From: an uncultured Dehalococcoidia bacterium
GTDB taxonomy: Bacteria > Chloroflexota > Dehalococcoidia > Lucifugimonadales > UBA3495
Direction: 5' to 3'
Assembly: GCA_951812625.1 (NCBI GenBank)
Contig: CATOSP010000002.1
Span: forward strand, 434,001 to 498,000
DNA: 64,000 nt
In this document: in pieces, positions 9,957 through 18,881 of the stretch
Position numbering within the stretch: position 1 is the stretch's first letter
Layout: the number at the start of each line of letters is the position of its first letter
The notes under the pieces: model-generated
The model's input: only the letters and a program-made list of their open reading frames with translations
What the model was told of the DNA's origin: nothing
Databases searched by the model: none
Made by a program: the position numbers and the translations under genes

Positions 9957-10868
9957 CTACTTGTTGATTTCCCGGGCGCGGGCCACCGCCTGATCGTAGT
10001 AGTGTTCCAAGTAGTAATCGGCTATGTCGTCTGCCGTAGTCTGCCACACGCCGTCGTGGGACATGATGTGGTCCAGGACCTCGTGCAGGTACTTGATGCG
10101 GTGGGGTTGACCCATCAGGAAGGGGTGCAGGGCGATGCACATTACGCGCCCGCTTTCAGCGCCCTCCCTGTAGAGCTGGTCGAACTGGTCCTTGCAGATT
10201 CGGGCGAAATAATCGCCCTCGTAGTGGTTGTCCCGCAGCACTGAGGAGTCGTTCAGCTCGATGGAGTAGGGGACAGAGATGAGCCTGCCACTCTTGACCT
10301 TGATGGGCACCGGCTGATCGTCGTGCATCCAGTCGGTGTGATAGACCAGCCCCGCCTCTGCCATGAGGTCTGGGGTGTTGACGCTGCCCGAGATGGCCGG
10401 TCCCAGCATCCCCTTCAACTGCTTGCCGGTGTGACGCTTCAAGGTGTCTATGGTGTCCCGGTAGAACTCCCGTTCCCGCTCCTCAGTGTACCCGTAGAGG
10501 TAACGGGTGTTGTAGATCCCGTGGCTCATGAAGTCCCAGTCGCGCTCGACCATTGCCTCGGCAATTTCCGGGAAATGCTCCAGGACGGCCATGTTCAGAG
10601 AGACACAGCAGCGGATGTTGTACTTGTCTAGCGGTTCCAACATGCGCCAGAACCCGATCCGGTTGCCGTAGTCGCGGTAGGTGTACTGCTGCACGTCCGG
10701 ATAAGGGGTGCGCGGCCAGGGGTTGCGGACACCCTCAAAGTCGGGCAGATACTCGTAGTGCTCGATATTGGGAGCGATCCAGACGGCGACGCGAGCGTCG
10801 TTGGGCCACTTGATGACAGGACGGTCGATGATGGGGCTGTAGTCCACACGGTCGGGCGGCAGGGGCAC
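9957..10868 (-). CDS. polysaccharide deacetylase family protein (PuuE-like)
   Basis: 303 aa; WPNDARVAVWIAPNIEHYEYLP..., RDWDFMSHGIYNTRYLYG, IALHPFLMGQPHRI. Confidence 0.85.
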   Translation of the reverse strand: MPLPPDRVDYSPIIDRPVIKWPNDARVAVWIAPNIEHYEYLPDFEGVRNPWPRTPYPDVQQYTYRDYGNRIGFWRMLEPLDKYNIRCCVSLNMAVLEHFPEIAEAMVERDWDFMSHGIYNTRYLYGYTEEREREFYRDTIDTLKRHTGKQLKGMLGPAISGSVNTPDLMAEAGLVYHTDWMHDDQPVPIKVKSGRLISVPYSIELNDSSVLRDNHYEGDYFARICKDQFDQLYREGAESGRVMCIALHPFLMGQPHRIKYLHEVLDHIMSHDGVWQTTADDIADYYLEHYYDQAVARAREINK

Positions 10869-10912
10869 GGCTCATTACCTCCAGGAGGACTTGAAGGTGG
10901 TGGGGATCGACA

Positions 10913-12337
10913 TCATCCCAGGTCCGGCCACCGCCCTCGCGTGGGAGACACGTTCTCATATACCTGGGCAATCCGGAACAATGTTCCTTCCTCCCATGGT
11001 CGTCCAATGAACTGGAGGCCGATTGGCAGGCCTCCTTCGCTCAGCCCGCAAGGAACAGATATGGCGGGGAAGCCGGTGGCGTTCATAGGACTGGTGTTGC
11101 GGGCGACCAGCCCGGAGCCGGGGCCGCGCACCCGATGTTCCTCGCCGCCGACTGTCACCGTTGCGGCATCGATGCGAGGCGCGGGCAGGGGTGTTGTGGG
11201 CGTCACCATGAAGTCCACTTCCTGGAGGGCACGGGCCGTATCTTCCTTGATGATGCGCTGGACTTTCATGGCCTTGGAGTAGTCGCGGCCCAGCACGAAC
11301 TGACCGGCCAGGGTGCGGTAGAGAGTATCGGGGCTGTAGTCTTCGCGGCTGGAGGTGATCAGCGGTTCGTGGGTGACCACGCTGTCGGCCATGCTGGAGA
11401 ACCGCAACGCTCCCACGTACTCCATGCTGGGGATACTGATTTCGCGGCTTGCAATCCCAAGTTCTTCCAGGGCAGCGATGGCGCTGCGGACAGCGGCCTC
11501 GACCTCCGGGTCCAGCAGGTCGAAGTAGTGGTTGGAGGGTATGCCCATGATCAGACCACTGCCACCCCGCTCCAGCACCAATGAGTAGTCGTCCACGGGC
11601 ACCGGGACGGTGCTGGGGTCCAGGGGGTCGTAACCGGCGATGGCCTGGAGCACTATGGCACTGTCACGCACAGACCGGGTCATGGGGCCGATGTGGTCTC
11701 CATTGTAACTGGTGACCATCAACCCCCGCTGGCTAACGCGGCCAAACGTCTGTTTCAGCCCCACCACGCCGCAGAAGGCTGCGGGCAGCCGCACCGAGCC
11801 TCCCAGGTCAGTACCCAGGGAGGCGAACGTGACTCCGGCGGCCACGTTGGCTCCGCCGCCCCCGCTGGACCCTCCTGGGATGTGGTCCAGCCCCCAGGGG
11901 TTGTGGACCGCGCCGTAGTGGGGGTTGTTGGAGGTCGCACCTGCGGCGAACTCCTCGAGGTTCTCCTTGCCAATGATGATTGCACCGGCCTCGCGGCAGC
12001 GTCGGACCACCTCGGCATCCTCGTCGGGAACGTGGTCCCGCAATACCTTGCTACCGACGGTGGTGCGAATACCGGCGGTGGCGATGTTGTCTTTGATGCC
12101 GATGGGGATTCCCTGGAGAGGGCCGAGATATTCGCCGCGTGCCAGGGCCTGGTCCTGTTCCTCGGCCTGGGCCAGGGCTTCGCCACGCAGGATTGTGATG
12201 AACGAGTTGAGGGCGGGTTGCCGCAGGTCGGCTTCGGCCAGCGCGGCCTCGGTCAGCTCGACCGGAGAGACTTCCCGCGACTGGATCATTGGGGCTATTT
12301 CGGAGATGGTCAGCTTGAGCAGTTCGGAGCTAGGCAT
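10913..12337 (-). CDS. amidase (amidase-signature family, GatA-like)
   Basis: GIPIGIKDN (Lys), GGSSGGGG (cis-Ser), GTDLGGSVRLPAAFCG (Ser nucleophile): Ser-cisSer-Lys triad present. Confidence 0.92.
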   Translation of the reverse strand: MPSSELLKLTISEIAPMIQSREVSPVELTEAALAEADLRQPALNSFITILRGEALAQAEEQDQALARGEYLGPLQGIPIGIKDNIATAGIRTTVGSKVLRDHVPDEDAEVVRRCREAGAIIIGKENLEEFAAGATSNNPHYGAVHNPWGLDHIPGGSSGGGGANVAAGVTFASLGTDLGGSVRLPAAFCGVVGLKQTFGRVSQRGLMVTSYNGDHIGPMTRSVRDSAIVLQAIAGYDPLDPSTVPVPVDDYSLVLERGGSGLIMGIPSNHYFDLLDPEVEAAVRSAIAALEELGIASREISIPSMEYVGALRFSSMADSVVTHEPLITSSREDYSPDTLYRTLAGQFVLGRDYSKAMKVQRIIKEDTARALQEVDFMVTPTTPLPAPRIDAATVTVGGEEHRVRGPGSGLVARNTSPMNATGFPAISVPCGLSEGGLPIGLQFIGRPWEEGTLFRIAQVYENVSPTRGRWPDLG

Positions 12338-12533
12338 CTGCGTCGCCCCCTTCCGCAGCTCTGAGCAGCCGCGAGGACATGACCGCCGACAGGTCTAGAT
12401 TGCGGATGTTCTCCACCTCGGCCAGATAGCTTTCAAGCTCCGGACGCACCAGGGCCAGTTCCTCCTCGGACAACTCGAACCCGCCGAACTCGGCAATCAT
12501 TCTTTTGAGTGTCTCATCCGAAATGGCCATCAT
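12330..12533 (-). CDS. GatC-like small subunit
   Basis: 67 aa; LSEEELALVRPELESYLAEVENIRNLDLS; overlaps amidase start by 8 nt. Confidence 0.65.
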   Translation of the reverse strand: MMAISDETLKRMIAEFGGFELSEEELALVRPELESYLAEVENIRNLDLSAVMSSRLLRAAEGGDADA

Positions 12534-12778
12534 TTACTCCCCGAGGCCCGAAGTCCAAGTTTAGCGTGAGTGTACATTGCAGGCATGGCCGAGGCAATAG
12601 AAGGGTTGGGTCAGAGGATGAGGGCCGATACATGCCAAACTGGTTTCCGCATTGCATCCACGAGCAGTGCCTGCGCACGTTTATATTCTGGTCACATGGT
12701 AGTATCATTGTGTGGTAGACGAGCTTTCAGGGGCGGCATTATGGAGACTGTTCAGTTTCCCGGGCGGGAGATGCTGCG

Positions 12779-14632
12779 TTGAGAAACCTGGCGAACTTTC
12801 TTGTCCATCTCTTCGGACGCAGCGGCGACCGGGGGCATGCTTACCTGTCGCTATTCCATGACCAGTGCCTGCTGTGTGAGGAACTGATCGGGGATTCGAA
12901 GGCCTACATGGCCTACCGGGTCTGCCCATACTGCCGGTTCCACTATACCCTGTCAGCCCGGGAGCGGGTGGAGTTACTGGCCGACAGGAAGACGTTCAAA
13001 GAGACGCAAAAGTACCTTAGCTCGCTTGCTCCACTGTCCTTTTCCAGGAAGGGTCCGTACCACAAGCTGTTGACCCAGGACCAAAACCGCACCGGGCTTA
13101 CTGAGGCGGCGGTCTCTGGAAGTTGCCGCATCGGCGGGACGGAAACCATGCTGGTAGTGTTGGACTTCGGGTTTATGGGTGGCAGCATGGGGGCTGTGGT
13201 TGGCGAGAAGGTGGCTATGGCTCTGGAGACGGCGGCCCGCCGGGAAATGCCTCTGGTCGCACTGGTCACTGGCGGAGGCACCAGGGTACAGGAAGGCGTA
13301 CTGTCCCTGATGCAGATGGCTAAGACAGTCACAGCGGCGAACCGCCTCCGTGAGAAGGGAATGCCCTTCATCGTGGTACTGGCCAACCCGTCCACGGGGC
13401 AGGCGTACGCCAGCTTCGCCAACCTGGCGGACGTGATTCTTGCCGAACCCGGCTCCTTGATTGGTCTCTCGCCCTTGCGGACGATGCGGGAAGCATCGGA
13501 CCGTCCACTGCCTCTGGACGCCCACACGGCGGAGGCCCACCTTAACCACGGCCTGCTCGACGTCGTGGTAGACCGGGAAGTGCTGACGCCTCGAGTGGCG
13601 ACGCTGTTGCAAGCCCTGACTCACCAGAAGTTGGGGAAAGCCAACCCAAAGGATCGGCAGCGCTCCAGCCTGGACGCGAATTTGGATGATTATTCGGCAG
13701 AGGCGGACGCCTGGGAGTCGGTGGCTATTGCCCGGGATGAGTCCCGGCCGTTGGCCCTGAACTACATGCGAACCCTGCTCGATCCTTTCATAGAGCTGCA
13801 CGGGGACAGGCTAAACAGCGACGACCGCTCGGTGATTGGCGGGTTGGGCTACCTGTGCGGTGAACCCGTGGCGATCATAGGCCAGCAGCGCTCCCCACGT
13901 GGTGAAGGGGGGCGTTACCATGTTCTCCCAGAGGGTCTCCGCAAGGCCCAGAGGATCATAAATCTCGCCAGCCGGTTCAAACTGCCGTTGATTACTCTAA
14001 TAGACACGCAGGGTGCGGACCCGGGGCTGGAAGCGGAGGAACAGGGCATCGGAAACGCCATTGCAAGCACTTTGTCCCTGATGTCTGAAGCTCCGATACC
14101 AATCGTGAGCGTGATCATCGGGGAAGCCGGCAGCGAGGGAGCACTGGCCCTTGGCCTGTCCGACCGTGTGCTAATGCAGCAATACGCAGTGTACTCACCC
14201 ATCTCGTTGAATCACAACCTGGGCGGACCATACCCGGACCACATGCTGGACCGGGAGGCAGCCGAGGCTTTGATGCTGACAGCCCAGGACTGCGTTGAGT
14301 TGGGGATCGTGGATCAGGTGGTTCCGGAACCATCTGGCGGTTCCCACACCAGCCTACAGGAGGCGGCCACTGCCATGCAGGTATCGCTGCTCAAGCATGT
14401 CGCCGAGCTTTCCAAATTCTCGGAAAGCAAGCTATTGAAGCGGCGTTACCAGAAATTCCGGCGCATGGGTGAGACGAGCAACTACTCCCAGGAAGCGATG
14501 AACCGGGAAGTGGAACTGCTCATGGCCATTTCTTCCGCGCCGCGTGAGAACGGGAGAAACGGGCGGAGCGGCAAGAAGGCCGGTCAGGAAGAGGAGACAC
14601 TGGTGGTACAGGCCGCGGAGTTGGACGACTAG
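12779..14632 (+). CDS. accDA: acetyl-CoA carboxylase carboxyltransferase, fused beta-alpha subunits
   Basis: 617 aa; N-terminal zinc ribbon CLLCEEL...CPYC, AccD-like domain then AccA-like domain (IELHGDRLNSDDRSVIGGLGYLCGEPVAIIGQQ); TTG start. Confidence 0.9.
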   Translation: MRNLANFLVHLFGRSGDRGHAYLSLFHDQCLLCEELIGDSKAYMAYRVCPYCRFHYTLSARERVELLADRKTFKETQKYLSSLAPLSFSRKGPYHKLLTQDQNRTGLTEAAVSGSCRIGGTETMLVVLDFGFMGGSMGAVVGEKVAMALETAARREMPLVALVTGGGTRVQEGVLSLMQMAKTVTAANRLREKGMPFIVVLANPSTGQAYASFANLADVILAEPGSLIGLSPLRTMREASDRPLPLDAHTAEAHLNHGLLDVVVDREVLTPRVATLLQALTHQKLGKANPKDRQRSSLDANLDDYSAEADAWESVAIARDESRPLALNYMRTLLDPFIELHGDRLNSDDRSVIGGLGYLCGEPVAIIGQQRSPRGEGGRYHVLPEGLRKAQRIINLASRFKLPLITLIDTQGADPGLEAEEQGIGNAIASTLSLMSEAPIPIVSVIIGEAGSEGALALGLSDRVLMQQYAVYSPISLNHNLGGPYPDHMLDREAAEALMLTAQDCVELGIVDQVVPEPSGGSHTSLQEAATAMQVSLLKHVAELSKFSESKLLKRRYQKFRRMGETSNYSQEAMNREVELLMAISSAPRENGRNGRSGKKAGQEEETLVVQAAELDD

Positions 14633-14666
14633 CTCCGTATCAGTTTCCTGCGCAAGGGAGGTTCCC

Positions 14667-14698
14667 AAAAGACCCATGCGGTGTGGCATGGGTCTTTT
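14667..14698. terminator. bidirectional terminator between convergent genes
   Basis: aaaagacccatgc-ggtgtg-gcatgggtctttt, perfect 13-bp stem with A/T tracts on both sides. Confidence 0.9.
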
Positions 14699-14707
14699 CG
14701 TTGCAGC

Positions 14708-15517
14708 CTAGTCTGCCTCTCGGCCCATTTCCCTCAGGCTTTCGCGCATGTTTCTGGCCACTTTAGAAAATTCCTCGCCAACCGACGGGTCTGCAAGGGC
14801 TGTGGGTTTCGAGGTATCCCGGTAGGATGAGCGGAGGGCCAATGTGCCCAGGAACGGGGCGTCTACCTCGCTGGCCAGTTCCTGACCGGCACCCTCGCCG
14901 AAGATTTCCCCGGTGTAGTTTTCGACCACGCCCAAGACGCCTAGATTCAGCTTGCGGATCATGTTGATGCAACGCTTGGCGTCCATGTTGGCCAGTTCCT
15001 GAGGAGTGCTGACGACAACGAACCCGTCCATAGGCAGGGTCTGCATGACGGTGAGGGGAGAGTCAGAGGTGCCGGGAGGCAGATCCACTACCAGGTAGTC
15101 CAAATCTCCCCAGTCGGTGACTTGCAGGAACTGGTTGATGGCGTTGTGGATCATCGGGCCGCGCCAGATAATTGCCTCCTCCTCGTTCTCCTGGAAGAAG
15201 GCCATCGACACCACTCGAACTCCCCACTTTTCCGAGGGGTGTATCTGGCCGTCGATGTAGTCGGGCTTGTCCTCGATTCCCAGAACCTTGGTGACGTTGG
15301 GGCAGTCTATATCAACGTCAAGCAGGCCGACTTTGCTGCCTTCCTGGGCCAGCGTCACCGCCAGGTTGACAGCGACGGTAGTCTTGCCGACGCCGCCCTT
15401 GCCGCTGTAGACGCCCACCTTGGTCTTGATTTTGGAGAGGCGATCGTTGATCTCACGCTTCTGCTGCCAACTGCGCTTGATCTGTTCCAGACGGGCATTC
15501 TCTTGTGGAGTTGACAT
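14708..15517 (-). CDS. Mrp/NBP35-type P-loop ATPase (Fe-S carrier)
   Basis: KVGVYSGKGGVGKTTVAVNLAVTLAQEGSKVGLLDVDIDCPN; start trimmed. Confidence 0.93.
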   Translation of the reverse strand: MSTPQENARLEQIKRSWQQKREINDRLSKIKTKVGVYSGKGGVGKTTVAVNLAVTLAQEGSKVGLLDVDIDCPNVTKVLGIEDKPDYIDGQIHPSEKWGVRVVSMAFFQENEEEAIIWRGPMIHNAINQFLQVTDWGDLDYLVVDLPPGTSDSPLTVMQTLPMDGFVVVSTPQELANMDAKRCINMIRKLNLGVLGVVENYTGEIFGEGAGQELASEVDAPFLGTLALRSSYRDTSKPTALADPSVGEEFSKVARNMRESLREMGREAD

Positions 15518-15644
15518 AACATCCTCGCGCCGACCGCCTCCGCGACCTCGGGAGACTGGTCCTATCAGCGGCTCCCCGGTCCGCATAGCGGTATGGGGCG
15601 GCATTCTCAGCCGGATAGTGGGGGAAAAGGGGTTGCCCTTGGGC

Positions 15645-15965
15645 TTAGAGGCCGAGTTGGGCCTTAGCTTCCTCGCTGATGAGGTCAGGAGACCAGGGTG
15701 GGTCGAAGACGAGCTCGATCTCCACCTCGCCGATACCCTCGATGTCGTTAATGGCCCATTCCGCTTGTTGGGCGATATACGGTCCCATGCCGCAGCCGGG
15801 GAACGTCAAGGTCATCTGAACGTACACGTCGCTGTTGTCATTGACCTGTACGTCGTAAATCAGCCCCAAATCAACCACATTAACGGGAATCTCGGGGTCG
15901 TAAACACTCTTCAGGGTGTCGTAGATCTCTTCCACGCTGACTTCCTCTGACATATATGCCTCCAC
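15645..15965 (-). CDS. MIP18/DUF59 family metal-sulfur cluster assembly factor (SufT-like)
   Basis: VYDPEIPVNVVDLGLIYDVQVND...MTLTFPGCGMGPYIAQQ. Confidence 0.93.
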   Translation of the reverse strand: MEAYMSEEVSVEEIYDTLKSVYDPEIPVNVVDLGLIYDVQVNDNSDVYVQMTLTFPGCGMGPYIAQQAEWAINDIEGIGEVEIELVFDPPWSPDLISEEAKAQLGL

Positions 15966-16035
15966 CGGATGGGCTAGTTCAATTATTCAATTATAGGGAT
16001 AGTTGATTTCCGCAGTCAACAATTGCCGCCGTGGC

Positions 16036-17004
16036 TCAGGGCACCAGGATTACCTTGCCAGTGGTCGAGCGGCCCTCCAACTGCCGGTGGGCCTCGGGTG
16101 CTTCCGACAGGGGGAACACGTGCTCAACCCGGAGATTGAGTTGGCCGGAGCGGACCCATCCGAGGACGTCTCCTGCCCTCTGTTCCAGTTCATCCCTGGT
16201 GGCGGTGTAGTCGCCCAGGCCGGGGCGGGTGAGGAAGAGGGAGCCGTTGCCCAGCACCCTGGGGTCCATCGCAGGGACGGGTCCGCTGGCTTGCCCGTAC
16301 AGAACCATGTAGCCGCGCGGTGCAAGGCAGGAAATGCTCTGGTCGAAGGTGGTCTTGCCAACCGAGTCATAGACTACCTGGACACCTTCGCCGCCAGTGG
16401 CTTTCCTGACCTCCTCGGCGAAGTCCTGCTCTGTGTAGAGGATTACGTGGTCCGCTCCCGCTGCCTGGGCCAGTTCGGCCTTGGCCTCGGTGGACACGGT
16501 GGAGAATACATAGCCTCCCAGGGCCTTGACCATCTGGATGAGCAACAGGCCAACGCCGCCGGCGCCGGCATGAATCAGGGTGCGGTCGCCCCCGTTCACC
16601 GGGTATGTGGCGTAGCAGAGGTAGTGGGCGGTCATCCCCTGGAGCATGGCAGCCGCGCCGTCGCGAGCGTTCAGGCCCGCGGGCATCTTGATCAGCCGGG
16701 AAGCCGGGACGACAGCCTGCTCGGCGTAAGACCCCTGGATGCTGCAATAGGCGACCACGTCGCCCACGGCCACATCAGCTACTCCCCTACCGACGTCCCG
16801 GACTGTGCCCGCTCCCTCTACTCCAATGGTCTTTGGCAAAGGGGGGCCGGGGTTGATTCCTGCGCGGCTATAGACGTCGGTGTAGTTGACTCCCACGGCC
16901 TCGATCTCGACCAGCGCTTCCCCATCTCCTGGGGACAGGTCTGGAACGTCCTGGTACTTCAGGGCATCAGGCCCACCGTACTCGCTAATCTGTACTGCCT
17001 TCAT
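16036..17004 (-). CDS. quinone oxidoreductase / zinc-type alcohol dehydrogenase family
   Basis: MKAVQISEYGGPDALKYQDVPDL..., HAGAGGVGLLLIQMVKALG. Confidence 0.93.
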   Translation of the reverse strand: MKAVQISEYGGPDALKYQDVPDLSPGDGEALVEIEAVGVNYTDVYSRAGINPGPPLPKTIGVEGAGTVRDVGRGVADVAVGDVVAYCSIQGSYAEQAVVPASRLIKMPAGLNARDGAAAMLQGMTAHYLCYATYPVNGGDRTLIHAGAGGVGLLLIQMVKALGGYVFSTVSTEAKAELAQAAGADHVILYTEQDFAEEVRKATGGEGVQVVYDSVGKTTFDQSISCLAPRGYMVLYGQASGPVPAMDPRVLGNGSLFLTRPGLGDYTATRDELEQRAGDVLGWVRSGQLNLRVEHVFPLSEAPEAHRQLEGRSTTGKVILVP

Positions 17005-17388
17005 GGTTTGTCCTCCTGGACTCTGATCGGGTTCGGACTAAGACAAGTATACTCCGAATGTCGCTGTGCTCCCATATTCCTGGATTGCTATCGTCCGGCG
17101 AACCTGATATGATTGTTTGGTGCCACTTCACGAGTCATACGGAACGACGCATATATCTTCTGTTCCTGGTCGGATTGCGTATATGTAGGGAAGTAATTTA
17201 CCCGATAACGATCGAAGTACGACGGTAATCGTAATGGGGTTTGTGCCGAGGATGGGAGTGGAAAATCCGTCGACGAGCACGCCCCACACCCGGTGAAACA
17301 CTCGGATGTCCCAGCACTCCGCTCTCAACGAAGCCCATTGGGCGGAATGGCATAGGCGCCTTGGCCGCCTGCCGAAGGAGGACAGATC

Positions 17389-18219
17389 TTGGAAGGTGTA
17401 ACCGTACCGACACTCTCCGAAGCGCTCAGTCAGTTCATTACCTCCAAGAGAAGAAGCAAGAAAGTCCAGGAAGGTTATCATCAAGAAGTAGGGCGTTTCG
17501 TGGCCTGGTTCGGGCGGGACAGGAAGGTCGGTGACCTTTCGCCTTCAATGGTCGCGGAGTATGCACAGGTCATCAGCCAGGGTGGGTCTGACTCGGCCCA
17601 GCGTGTCAGTCCGGTAAAATTGTTCCTCACTTATCTCAAGGAAGAAGGTTGGGTCAGTGTGGGTCTGGCGACCCACCTGCGGGTCCCCAGAAACCGAAGG
17701 ACTGGCGCCCGCCGGTCCGACCGCTCCTCCAGTGACTCGGCGTCCCGTGCCGGGGTTACCCAGCTAAGCCAGGAGGGATACGATCGGCTGCTCGCGGATC
17801 TTGAATCGCTCAAGGAGGAACGGGTCAAGGTTGTCGACGACATCAAGTTGGCGATGGCAGACAAGGACTTCCGGGAGAATGCCCCTTTAGATGCGGCCAA
17901 GGAGCGCCAGGGATTCATCGAGTCGCAGATCAGAGGCCTGGAGGACAGCCTTGCCAAAGCCGAGGTGATCGATTCTACGTCGACTGTCCCGAGGCAGCGA
18001 GTGTCGGTCGGAGCCAAGATTACGCTGCAGGATGTGACCTCGGGTAGGAAGATGGTCTACACGCTGGTCGATGTGCGGGAAGCCGACGTGGCTTCGGGGA
18101 AATTATCGAATGTCTCTCCAATCGGTCAAGCGATCCTGGACCGAAGCGTGGGGGACGAAGTTACGGTCAACGTCCCCCGCGGGCAGGTCCAGTACCTGAT
18201 TCAGGAGATCTTGAACTAG
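17389..18219 (+). CDS. GreA-family transcript cleavage factor with N-terminal tyrosine-recombinase core-binding (SAM-like) domain
   Basis: aa ~7-103 integrase SAM-like (TLSEALSQFITSKRRSKKVQEGYHQEVGRFVAWFGRDRKV...VKLFLTYLKEEGWV..ATHLRVPR); aa ~122-276 GreA (LSQEGYDRLLADLESLKEE...DFRENAPLDAAKERQGFIESQIRGLEDSLAKAEVI...VGDEVTVNVPRGQVQYLIQEI); SD ggagga before TTG start. Confidence 0.88.
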   Translation: MEGVTVPTLSEALSQFITSKRRSKKVQEGYHQEVGRFVAWFGRDRKVGDLSPSMVAEYAQVISQGGSDSAQRVSPVKLFLTYLKEEGWVSVGLATHLRVPRNRRTGARRSDRSSSDSASRAGVTQLSQEGYDRLLADLESLKEERVKVVDDIKLAMADKDFRENAPLDAAKERQGFIESQIRGLEDSLAKAEVIDSTSTVPRQRVSVGAKITLQDVTSGRKMVYTLVDVREADVASGKLSNVSPIGQAILDRSVGDEVTVNVPRGQVQYLIQEILN

Positions 18220-18234
18220 GACCAGCCTTTCCGG

Positions 18235-18699
18235 CTAGCCGATCGTTGCAAGCGCGGCCAGAATGTTCTCAGGGTCGGGCAGTACCCCCGGCTCATAGGT
18301 CTCCCGGAACCGGACTACCCCCTCTTTGTCCACTATGATGACGGCGCGGTTGCCGCCGCCCCGTTCCTCGTTGTACAGTTCGTAGGCCTGGGTGGCTGCA
18401 CCCTTGGGATGGAAGTCTGAAAGCTCGGGATATGGCAGACCCCCCATAGCCGTGGTCCAGGCGCGGTGAGCGGGAACGGTATCGCAGCTGATGCCCAAGA
18501 CCTGGGCATTCTGCTCCTCAAACCGGCTGTAATACTGCCGGAAGAGGGTGGCTTGAGTCGTTCAACCAGAGGTGAAGTCGAACACGTGGAAGGAAAGCAC
18601 CACGCTCTTTTCGCCTTTGTACTGGCTTAGCGTGATGTCGCCCTCGCTGACCGATGGCAACTTAAAATCCGGGGCAACGTCGCCGACTTGTGCAGACAT
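18235..18699 (-). CDS. selenoprotein peroxiredoxin (BCP/AhpC-TSA-like) with UGA-encoded Sec at the peroxidatic position
   Basis: Continuous frame ATG 18699 to stop 18235 apart from UGA at 18562-18564: MSAQVGDVAPDFKLPSVSEGDITLSQYKGEKSVVLSFHVFDFTSGUTTQATLFRQYYSRFEEQNAQVLGISCDTVPAHRAWTT...; ORF track shows only 18235-18498. Confidence 0.92.
18517..18557 (-). promoter_or_regulatory. candidate bacterial SECIS element (peroxiredoxin)
   Basis: 25 nt 3' of UGA to apical loop: CTCAA..CCGGC-AGTATTACA-GCCGG-T-TTGAG, G in loop position 2. Confidence 0.55.
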
Positions 18700-18881
18700 A
18701 TACTAACCTTTCTATCCGATATTTGCGGGTCTGTGCCCTTGCACCCGACCCCCACGGACAGTATAACCTACGTCAATCCTCCTGACGACTGTTGGGGTAT
18801 TGGCGTCATTAGTCCCGGTCAAGTGGATGCCAGTGGGGCTGTGGTCAGCGACGCGGTAAGCCAAGGCTCTTGGCATGAGGT

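Noticed and set aside
16003-17112. 369-aa antisense ORF opposite the quinone oxidoreductase
   Set aside because: Low-information shadow ORF with no recognisable domain.
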